Positions 56,268-64,000 of a stretch of 64,000 nucleotides of DNA are shown piece after piece (the first letter of the stretch is position 1; each line of letters opens with the position of its first letter). Source of the DNA: Gerris lacustris (taxonomy: Eukaryota; Arthropoda; Insecta; Hemiptera; Gerridae); the NCBI GenBank assembly GCA_951217055.1, contig OX578285.1, forward strand, positions 48,672,024-48,736,023. The letters run 5' to 3'. The translations under genes and the position numbers were made by a program. The notes beneath the pieces are model-generated. The model was given only the letters and a program-made list of their open reading frames with translations, was not told where the DNA came from and did not search any database.

Positions 56268-56389
56268 ATGTCTAGCAGTGAGGAGGAAGAAGAAGGCCGT
56301 TGTATGACTGAGCCGGAGGCAAATCCTGCCCAAAGGTCCGGCAAGCTCTGTTGCTTATGTTGTTGGTGCTGCTGTTGCACCTGTTCGTG
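56268..56389 (+). CDS. First coding exon of an RGS-RZ family regulator of G-protein signalling
   Basis: From ATG 56268 the frame encodes MSSSEEEEEGRCMTEPEANP, AQRSGK, then a cysteine string CCLCCWCCCCTCSW, and runs into a stop only two bases past a GT (56390-56391). Mammalian RGS19 has CCLCWCCCCSCSW at the same place, and RGS17 and RGS20 have CCFCWCCCCSCSC; in those proteins the string is palmitoylated, anchoring a GTPase-activating protein for Gi/Gz/Gq alpha subunits to membranes. The final codon would be split TG/G, completed by the next exon. A possible splice acceptor lies 2 bases before the ATG. The RGS domain itself is expected in later exons; I did not find it in the window. In Drosophila the RZ member is called Double hit. 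No comparable frame exists elsewhere here, and the codons show no stops or frameshifts. Confidence 0.78.
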
Positions 56390-56610
56390 GTAATTATTCT
56401 AACATTTTACAATAAACCTTTCCTTAAATTCCTCCAATCGCAAACCGATTACCCGGATATTCCAAATTTCGTATCCAAAGTGAATGTGGACTTTCAAAAA
56501 AGGAATTTCGCTATCTCAAAATTTTCAAGCATCAAGTTATTTACTCGCAACAGATGGAATTCGTAAATGTAAAGATTATATATTTTTAGACTAACGACTT
56601 ACTGTTATTA

Positions 56611-56619
56611 TATAGGTGT

Positions 56620-56705
<86 letters not shown>
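56611..56705. repeat. (AT)n microsatellite
   Basis: Nearly pure AT alternation, downstream of the RGS exon and presumably in its intron. Confidence 0.92.
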
Positions 56706-56707
<2 letters not shown>

Positions 56708-57082
56708 TTTTTTTTGTTTTTTAAATAGCTTAGATGTTCCCCCTTTGCCTTGTTTTTTACCAATGCTAGTAGGAATGCACCGTCGCTTGAACGTTTTCTT
56801 CCTTCTCTTTTTTTCAAAATTAAGATACGCAACCATCTTCGATTATACTAACATCATAACTAATAATTACCTATAAAAATTTACTTAGAATTTCAGTAAT
56901 TTTATTTTTTTTACATTTATATTAGTTCTCCTACTATTGAGATTTTTTTATTTATAAGATTGTATTATTATTTATAAGATTGTATTATTATTTATATTTG
57001 TATTGCTGTTACTAAAGAATATATTGAATTCTAATTCAGTTTAACTAAAGTTGCCGGACTCCTTCAAAAAACATTTTGTTTT

Positions 57083-57425
57083 TTCCGATAAATTTATTAT
57101 TTCTAGTTAATTGTTATTTTAAATATTATGTCGGAAGAGTGTATTTTCCAATAACCGTTGACGTTATCTATCTCCGCCTTGCATATTATCCTTTATATAA
57201 TCGAGTAGTGTCCCGACGACTCACCTCGCAATGGTTTCTTATTGCTAAGCTAAGGTAACCACATTTATTCCAATAAAAATAAATGTTTGTTTTATTTGCT
57301 GGTCTTTAAATAGATATATATTAATAACTTATCTGTAATAACGTGTCAAAATTTATTTACTTAGTTTTTTTCTAACTATAATATTAAGCCCGTTGCCACC
57401 GGCCTAAGTGCTCGTAATATATAAA
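57083..57425 (-). repeat. Repeat family G copy, uninterrupted
   Basis: It matches 39478-39560 and 40125-40381 on the opposite strand but lacks the 564-bp family A insert, so it preserves the pre-insertion state. Confidence 0.82.
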
Positions 57426-57908
57426 TATTTTTATAGAATAACTTTAATCTCCAGTTATAGTTTTTATAAAATAACTTTTATCTCCAATAGGGAGGAAAAG
57501 TTATGATTTTGGACTAAGGTAAGTCTTTTCTTCCCTGAACTCAAAAAGTAGGGAGAAAAAGTAAAAGTAAAACCAGGGAGAAAAAGAAGGATTGCCAACC
57601 TAATTATTTTATAAATAGTAGAGAATGAATGGCTAATGTAATGAAATTGTTGAAATCAGTTTGGCGACACTGCTTTTTCGACCTTATTTGTAATGTGCTT
57701 ATCATAGTTTAAACCTGCATCTAAATAACCTTCTGTTTGAGTTTAATTGGAATTCTTATTTGTTTTTAATATTTAATCTCTTATAATCTGCTATTAAAAG
57801 TGCTAACAACTATTGTTCTTTATTAAAATAATAAATAAAAACTGTGTAATATATGAAGATGCGTTTTTTTCTATCTATTGGAGATAAAATATTGTATGTA
57901 AAGTGCTA

Positions 57909-57992
57909 TAATTCCCCTCGCAATAATTATCTTCCGGGGCTGCGCCTCGGGAGCTAATTATTGCCTCGGCTACGCCCCGGGCATTATAACCT
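57909..57992. repeat. GC-rich foldback inside AT-rich DNA
   Basis: Imperfectly inverted pairs include TATAATTCCCC / GGGCATTATAA, CAATAATTA / TAATTATTG and GGGGCTGCGCC / GGCTACGCCCC. No element boundary is defined. Confidence 0.6.
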
Positions 57993-58410
57993 TCGTAACC
58001 AATGATCCGTTACTAAGCTGAAAGTAACATCTTATTAAAAGGTTTCGGTAAATTCTTTCAATACATTTTGATTCAAGGTTATTCGCTACAGGTTAACAGC
58101 TAATATCATAACTCACGCTTTGAACATGACAAAATATAAATTATGTCAATCACGACGGATAAATTATTTCTAAAGGAAAATATGAATGCTGCATGTGCAG
58201 TGCAATTTGCATGCTGCTACAATGTCAGATGCAGAATACACGCATATTAGTTTTAATATAAAGAAAAACCAATTGACAAAATTCCGTTTCAGTTTAACAT
58301 AGACTTGCGGTAAAGAGTGGACCACCTTTAAATTGTGTGATCCCAGTTTTTTAGGTTTAAATTAAAATTCGGGGAAAGATTAACTATCATAGAAGAAGAG
58401 AGGAGAGGCG

Positions 58411-58650
58411 TCGTCAAATATCAGACCCATCAAATATCAGACCCATCAAATATCAGACCATCAAATATCAGACCCATCAAATATCAGACCCATCAAATAT
58501 CAGACCCATCAAATATCAGGCCCATCAAATATCAGACCCATCAAATATCAGACTCATCAAATATCAGACCCATCAAATATCAGACCCATCAAATATCAGA
58601 CCCATCAAATATCAGACCCATCAAATATCAGACCATCAAATATCAGACAA
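58411..58650. repeat. 17-bp tandem repeat, ~14 copies
   Basis: The unit CATCAAATATCAGACCC is repeated with small variants; two copies have lost one C. Confidence 0.95.
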
Positions 58651-58960
58651 ATTATTGTCAACATCTGTAAAACTCAACAAGGGCATATTATCCTATTTGA
58701 ATTTGTATAGGAAACTGTTTTTTATGGAAGTTACCAAAGGATATAAACCTGATTTTTAACCTTTCTTATCTACTTAATTACAATTATTATTTGTAACTTA
58801 AATGTTTATAAAAATTCTGGCATTTTAATGTAAGTTTTGTTGTACTTTTATAATCTTCCGTTTTCTTTGAAATTGTCTAGCATGAAAAATGTTGCGTGAC
58901 TTTGAAAAGTTTAAATCCCAGTTGGTTAGATTGTGTATGATTAGGTAGAAGACATTGGCT

Positions 58961-59157
58961 TTTTAGCCCTATGTATGTGCCTCTCTTGTATTTTTTCTCC
59001 TGTGGTATTTTTAGCCCTATGTATGTGCTTCTCTTGTATTTTTTCTCCTGTGGTATTTTTAGCCCTATGTATGTGCCTCTCTTGTATTTTTTTCCTGTGG
59101 TATTTTTAGCCCTATGTATGTGCCTCTCTTGTATTTTTCTCCTGTGGTATTTTTAGC
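58961..59157. repeat. 48-bp tandem repeat, ~4 copies
   Basis: The unit begins TTTTAGCCCTATGTATGTGC and continues CTCTCTTGTATTTTTTCTCC; the later copies lose one or two T. The open frame through it is repeat-derived. Confidence 0.95.
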
Positions 59158-59560
59158 ATTGTAAAATCTTATGTAAAAGACCACATACTCCTGTAAAACA
59201 AGCATATTCATATTATTATTTCTTATTTTTACAACTAAGTAACGCTGCCCAGAACCAGTGTTGTTATTTTAGAATTTGGTTGATTTTGTCATTAGGAGCT
59301 GTGTATGGGTTTATAAGATAGCGGCGAGAGGCTTTAGTCGACGCCATCGATCAGAAATACGGATAATTACGAATGGGCTACATCAAGTGTTTCATGGAAT
59401 TTAATTTAGTGCGGCAAACAGTAAGGTTTCCCCCAAAAATATAAATAGTCAAGTTGACAACTGCGAGTTTAGAATTCATGATCATTTCAACTAGATAGGT
59501 TTTGGGGTTACCCGATTATTTTAATATTTGTTAGATATATCAAACTTTACTTTATCTTTT
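59158..59560. other. Unassigned interval
   Basis: No gene or shared repeat is recognised. Confidence 0.35.
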
Positions 59561-59565
59561 TCCTT

Positions 59566-59720
59566 TTTAGGGTTTCGTAGATGATCTTCTAAACCCTTAT
59601 GCCGAGATGGTGTGTCTGTCCGTTCGTCGTACTTAGCTTTGTATCCTCCGAACCATCCCCTCTAGATAGTTGAAATTTGTAATACTGGCGTGACTTTTTT
59701 CAAGTTAAACGTTTCATATG
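59566..59720 (-). repeat. Short dispersed repeat, partner of 5100-5215
   Basis: It has TTTTTAGGGTTTCGTAGATG, then AACCCTTATGCCGAGATGG and GTCTGTCCGTTCG, the reverse of the wording at 5.1 kb. Confidence 0.6.
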
Positions 59721-59971
59721 AGCATTTTTATTTTTTAATTTTCGAGAGGGGTATTAAATAAAAGCTCCTGAAGAGTAGATTACAACTATACATAAAAATG
59801 TATGAATATTGTGCTTTTTACAGTCAATATTGCGTTTTTAGCACTAAAATTTCACCCCAAAAAATGTTTACTTTCATTTACAGTGTGGGATAGAGGAATT
59901 AATAAAATATTATTTCAGAATATATTAACGTATATAACCTACTAAACCCAAAAGAAATACTTAGATGCAAG

Positions 59972-60908
59972 GGGTGATGTCAAATTGGGCCCACGGTCTG
60001 TTAGGGTCGTAAAAACGACGGTTGAATTGGGCCCATGGTCATTTCGGAGGCAGTGTCGAATTGGGCCCATACCTCTCCAATTATGACCTGCAAAATGGAA
60101 TGCTCGCATCCACCTTAGTTTTAAACAAATTCAAACATCTATTATAGATGTTTGAATACGGTTACGGTCAGATGGTGATCAAACTTCTATTTTAGACGAT
60201 TGAAACTTCATTTTATATCAATATAAATAGTCGTGTAATAATATTTTATGTTATTGTCAATATTTGCCAGATATTCTAAGTTCCTCTTGGAACAAAGCCC
60301 CACAATATTCTCCGCTCGTAAATTCAATAACATTTCCTCACCCTGAGTCGTTTTTATAGGGATGCTGTCTAAAGTGTCGTGGACGTCTGCGATACATCTA
60401 GGGAGAGGTGGCACTTTACTTCTTTTTGCGTGGTTTAGGTTCCTCCGTATCCGATCCATGACGTCTGTTGTTACTTTGCCACTGATATTTTCTGGTCCAG
60501 AAACCATTTCTTTTTTTATCATTTTTCGGGCGGTTCAGTTAAAGTTTCTGTAGCCTTGCGCTTTACACTGTTCGAAATTCAACGCCGATGAAGGTTCGGG
60601 CACGGTTCATGGTTATGCTCACCATGCAACTAACCCCAAAGTTAACAACAATATAACAACTTAACCCCAAAGTTAAAATCAATAAAACTGTGATAAGGAA
60701 GCAAAATCCTTCCGCTGGATTTTGATATAAAATACGTTGAAACTGACATTGATCACATTACGTTATTGAGTAGGATTATTCGTAAGTTTAAATAATAATT
60801 ACACCTATTACCCGAGTTACCAGGGGCCCAATTCAACTCCGACCCTTCGAGGGTTGACGGTAATCCGCCAAGGAATGTTTTGACCGTGGGTCCAGTTCGA
60901 CCGTGTCC
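59972..60908 (-). mobile_element. 937-bp MULE-like element with 8-bp TSD
   Basis: Ends of about 27 bp are inverted (GGGTGATGTCAAATTGGGCC and the reverse of TCCAGTTCGACCGTGTCC), both leading into CCCACGGTC. GATGCAAG occurs immediately outside each end (59964-59971, 60909-60916). The end word AATTGGGCCCA is repeated twice more just inside the left end. It holds one transposase-like fragment, below. TSDs of 8-9 bp are usual for Mutator-like elements. Confidence 0.82.
60208..60560 (-). pseudogene. MULE transposase N-terminal region fragment
   Basis: The frame reads DVMDRIRRNLNHAKRSKVPP, LPRCIADV, IKTTQGEEMLLNLRAENI, VGLCSKRNLEYLANIDN. This has the arrangement of insect FLYWCH/MULE-type transposases before their catalytic DGTF motif: RRxR, P-x(4)-D-I, T-x-G-E-x-FL, then xxRNLxxL. 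The catalytic part and any zinc finger are absent. Being inside an element with its own TIRs and target duplication supports the call. Confidence 0.7.
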
Positions 60909-60916
60909 GATGCAAG

Positions 60917-61310
60917 TACTTGCCTGTGATTTTATAATTTTTTATAGTTAACCAGTATGAGTTTTCAAAACACTTTTTCGATTATTTATAAGTATTCTCA
61001 TTTAATGTTTGCCTTCTTGTTTTTAAGATTCTACATTTCTTTAGAAGTGTTTTTTACGAGCTTTATTAAGTTTCTTTGATTTTAAAGAAGTATTTTAATT
61101 AATTGAGCCAAGTCTAAAAAAAAGAAAAATGGAGAGTATTGTTTATTCTAATTTCTTTTTGACAATATTAAATAAATTAATAATGACTTGACTGGTCTTA
61201 AGAAATAAACGTTAATTAATAAAATAAAACTAAAAAAAACAAACAATATTTTTGTCTAAACGTGAGCAAGATGTTATGAGTTAACTTATATAAATATATA
61301 TATATTATAG
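60917..61310. other. Unassigned AT-rich interval
   Basis: Nothing recognised. Confidence 0.35.
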
Positions 61311-61687
61311 AGCGTGCTTCATATTTCTTGCTTGGCTGGCAAAACACATCAGCAATATGATACCGTGTTTTTGCACACTGCTGCAATAAGGTACACAATT
61401 TGTGTTAGTGAGAGTCACCAAGGGATGCGCCACGCAAGCGCGACACATAGGAACTGTTCCAACATCAGACAAGACAATAAGTCAATAAGATGTATCGTTT
61501 CGTAGCGTCCGACTCATCAGGGGCCCGACGATGCCCACCAAACTCCGGACCTATACCAGATCAAGAAGATCAGATATAGGGCTTATCAGAGAGGAGCGTG
61601 CTTCATATTTCTTGCTTGGCTGGCAAAACACATCAGCAATATAATACCGTGTTTTTGCACACTGCAATAAGGTACACAATTTGTGTT
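61311..61687. repeat. Pair of ~95-bp direct repeats, 188 bp apart
   Basis: AGCGTGCTTCATATTTCTTG through GGTACACAATTTGTGTT is present at 61311-61406 and 61595-61687; they differ by a 3-base deletion and one other change. The centre (61407-61594) contains CATCAGGGGCCCGACGATGC. The arrangement is like a very small LTR element or a local duplication. No flanking target duplication was found. Confidence 0.65.
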
Positions 61688-61789
61688 CCCTAGGTGTCTC
61701 TCATTAACACAAATTGTGTGTGTGTTTATATATATATATATCAAATGAGGATATCCCTACCGTCGATACTTGCTTGATCTGGAGATCAC

Positions 61790-62600
61790 TGGACCGGTTT
61801 TGGCTTTTAACGCCATCATCAGCAGAGTTGAAGTCTCTCGTAGCACTCAACACACTTATCGAGTCTACATGAGAGACTGAAGTTGGAATGGTGGAGGTAG
61901 ATGAAGATATATATAAACAAAAGAAGTAGGATATAGAAAAACCCGTGAGACGGGGGTGTCAGGTGCACAGACGGCGAAAAAACAAAGGAAAGAGTGCGCG
62001 AAGAAGATGATGCAATGAAGGGAAGGTTGCATAGAGGGATGATGCAATAGACGAAAGGGTTGAATAGAGACAACAAGGCGATGTAATAGAGTGAAGGGTG
62101 GGCGACGTAATAGAGTGAAGGGTGGGCGACGGACAAAGATGATGTAATGAACCATAAGAGTAGGCATAGAGAAGAAAAGAAAAAGATGATTTTAGGAGGG
62201 GAAGGATATGTGAAGAATAATAGGAGAAAAAAGTTGAGAAATTGATGAAGAAAAAAGAGATGGGTGTTCGAAAAGTTCAGTCCAGTCTAGGTCTTTTACA
62301 TATTGTATGCGTTAAAGATGTGTCGTCTCGTTTACGTTTGTTGGTTGGTAGTTTAAGTGCTGAAAATGTTACGTCAGCGTTAGTGAGTAATTGTTCGTTA
62401 ATTAAGGTCTTGTTGGTCGTCCTATGCTGGTAAATTTCAAGTTTTTCAAGTATGTCGAGTCTTGGTCCTTTCTGTTCTTTGTGTAATAATGTCATTAATT
62501 GGTCAATTGTCGTCGGTTCGTGTCCGTGTTTTGCGTAGGTGGTTAGCGAAGTTAGAGTCTGTTCTATTGTATATGTAAGATCGTATGTGTTCTTTATACC
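61790..62600 (-). mobile_element. Penelope-like element 3' end: GIY-YIG tail and hammerhead-like core
   Basis: From about 62600 on the minus strand the translation gives SNFANHLRK, EPTTIDQLMTLLHKEQKGPR and LDILEKLEIYQHRTTNKTLI, the usual C-terminus of Penelope GIY-YIG proteins (a THLxxxGH loop, then L-x-x-x-x-KGxxLDxLE). The open part is 62495-62277. Downstream, at 61825-61793, lies CTGATGATGGCGTTAAAAGC then CAAAACCGG, similar in layout to the hammerhead core CTGANGA-stem-GAAAC reported from Penelope ends, with one change in the GAAA. Two short tandem repeats occur between (near 62095-62125). Confidence 0.6.
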
Positions 62601-62619
62601 TACACATAAGACTTCAAAT

Positions 62620-62885
62620 TTAAAATTGGAATTTTAGGTCGGAAAAATATTCTAACTTCATCTATACAATGAGACAAACATTTTTTTCAAATACAATTTT
62701 TTAGTAAAACAAACAGCGACACCGCTATGAAATGTTAATCACTTAAACTATTAATAGTTTTTACAAAATAAACAATATAAAATAAAGCAATGTAACAATA
62801 ATGATGATGGTAATATAGCAATAAAGTACATGATAGGATGCGAGGAAGCTATGTGCCACACTAATTGGGAGTCTATTTTTAATTA
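62620..62885 (-). repeat. Two dispersed repeats adjoining the Penelope relic
   Basis: 62620-62760 is the inverted partner of 41395-41530 (AACAGCGACACCGCTATGAA). 62820-62885 is the inverted partner of 16400-16460 (GAGGAAGCTATGTGCCACAC). Confidence 0.65.
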
Positions 62886-63138
62886 TTATTAATATTCTTC
62901 CAAATATTATTTTTTAATATTTCAATAATAAATAATATTACCTTTCCTGTCACCCCCTTTCAATGGGGCTGGCCATTGGTGATGTTTTCAAGCAGTTTAA
63001 TGTGTATTAAAGTTTCGCTTAGTTAATGCTACCATCCTCCATTGTATGGATATTTATATTCTTTGAATACATATTTTTATTATCTATTTTAGAGAGTTAA
63101 AAGACCACCAAATAGTAAAAGCTAAATATTATGTAGGC
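62886..63138. other. AT-rich interval
   Basis: Nothing recognised. Confidence 0.35.
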
Positions 63139-63202
63139 CCAGTGGCGTAACTAGATAAGAAGCGCCCTGGAGCAGTATCATTTTGGCACCCCCCCCCCCC
63201 CC
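63139..63202 (+). mobile_element. Possible hAT-type terminus
   Basis: CAGTGGCGTAACTAGATAAG is a wording typical of hAT ends; it runs into GCGCCCTGGAGCAG and a C run. No second end or target duplication is visible, so this is a fragment or a chance match. Confidence 0.35.
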
Positions 63203-63282
63203 ACCCTTTAAAATCCGTGCAAGTCAAACATAATGTCAAAAAAATGCTACAAATAATAATTAGTGATATTAATAGCTATTTA

Positions 63283-63390
63283 CGTACCTAGAGCAGTAAG
63301 GGCGTTACTACAGGCCGAGGGCGAAGTTTGAAAGCACGAGTGAGTTTAACGCCGAGGCCTGTCATGTCGCTTACTGCTCGTGGTGCGTAC
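63283..63390. repeat. ~108-bp foldback
   Basis: CGTACCTAGAGCAGTAAGGG at the left and CTTACTGCTCGTGGTGCGTAC at the right are inverted, with an inner pair AGGCCGAGGGCG / GCCGAGGCCT. The layout is like the first 150 bp of repeat family A, but the sequence differs. Confidence 0.65.
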
Positions 63391-63539
63391 ACTATTTTAT
63401 AGCCCACCACATGTAAACTAATTACTAAACATGCAAAGTATTTTGCCGTAATCTTCAAAACAATAAATGCATATTAAGGTTACATCAGTACCAAAATAAA
63501 CCGCAGTTATAAAAATATTGATTGTTACTAAAGCCTCGA

Positions 63540-63640
63540 TTACACGGGGCGAGTTTACTCACTGCTCGCTGGCGAGTTTGCTCGCCGCGAGTAAACTCGC
63601 TCCGTCTAATATAGTTAAGCTAGTAAACTCGCTCACCGAC
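63540..63640. repeat. GAGTAAACTCGC-rich block
   Basis: GCGAGTTTACTC, GAGTTTGCTCGC and GAGTAAACTCGC alternate in both orientations within 100 bp, giving overlapping potential hairpins. It starts GCCTCGATTACACGGGGCGA, which may be the end of a MITE that continues past the window. Confidence 0.5.
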
Positions 63641-64000
63641 TTGACTACTGATAAAAGAATGACAACACAACACTAGCGCCGGAACGGGATATTTTAGGGT
63701 AAAAAATAAAAGTTCAACGCTATTTTTTCCAAATTCTTATTTTTATTATTATTTGGTTGCTATAGCAACCAGTATTTATATTAATAAAGAAGCAACTTCT
63801 TCGTAACTTCTTACTCTATTTCCATATCCTTTCATCATAAGTAGAGTAATCCTTTCGTGTTAGTCAAATGCATTGCATTTGCAACTTTAAAATGGCGGTT
63901 AATGAAAATTTTATAAGCGCCATTTTCAACCCTTGATTGCTGCTAAAATAAGGCATTAAGAGAAGAAAAAAATAGGAGTAAAATTATCATTTTTTAAACT
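63641..64000. other. Unassigned interval to window end
   Basis: No gene or repeat recognised. Confidence 0.35.

Noticed and set aside
56616..56876. Tyr-Ile repeat protein
   Set aside because: Translation of an AT microsatellite.
58411..58650. CRISPR or protein-coding repeat
   Set aside because: 17-bp units without spacers; a simple tandem repeat.
61819..62167. Two overlapping ~100-residue frames on the minus strand
   Set aside because: They arise from a short tandem repeat and the 3' region of the Penelope relic.

Overview
The window looks like nuclear DNA from an insect. It is AT-rich, has no long intact reading frames, and is densely packed with decayed transposable elements of insect type: Ty3/gypsy, BEL/Pao, jockey-like LINEs, Penelope-like elements with a GIY-YIG endonuclease, piggyBac, hAT, PIF/Harbinger-like and MULE-like elements, and many MITEs and foldback elements. 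I cannot name the species or order from this window. Nearly all open frames are short pieces of broken transposon proteins or chance frames inside repeats.

The one host gene I can support is a short coding exon at 56268-56389 (+). It begins 2 bp after an AG that could be a splice acceptor, carries a cysteine string like the N-terminus of RGS19/RGS17/RGS20, and ends at a GT donor. I read it as the first coding exon of an RGS-RZ regulator of G-protein signalling; the RGS domain itself is not visible here. A second, weaker candidate is a signal-peptide-like first exon at about 21402-21593 (+).

Layout. 1-9 kb: gypsy relic (-), an inverted-repeat nest, an AT microsatellite, a Penelope-like GIY-YIG relic (-). 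9-21 kb: jockey-like LINE, a three-copy repeat (family A), a 2.4-kb piggyBac relic (-), a 2.3-kb BEL/Pao relic (-) with LTRs, primer-binding site and TSD, a 226-bp MITE with an 8-bp TSD, a second LINE, and the first full copy of a TIR repeat (family B). 21-31 kb: the candidate secreted exon, a PIF-like MITE, five further family B copies or fragments, a LINE fragment, a long-TIR mariner-like element. 31-41 kb: a 3.5-kb jockey-like LINE (-), a Penelope 3' end, a hAT MITE with a perfect TSD, and a 2.58-kb TIR transposon with a DUF7869-like protein that itself carries a 420-bp foldback. 41-50 kb: MITEs, a tRNA-like sequence, two very long palindromes and a 2.1-kb satellite with higher-order structure. 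50-64 kb: a small piggyBac derivative, family A with a PIF-like MITE inserted, tandem repeats, the RGS exon, a MULE-like element with 8-bp TSD, and a third Penelope relic.

The elements do not form one pathway. The value of the window is its layered insertion history: at three places an interrupted and an uninterrupted copy of the same repeat are both present, so insertion order and target duplications can be read directly. All homology calls are from reading motifs; no database search was possible.
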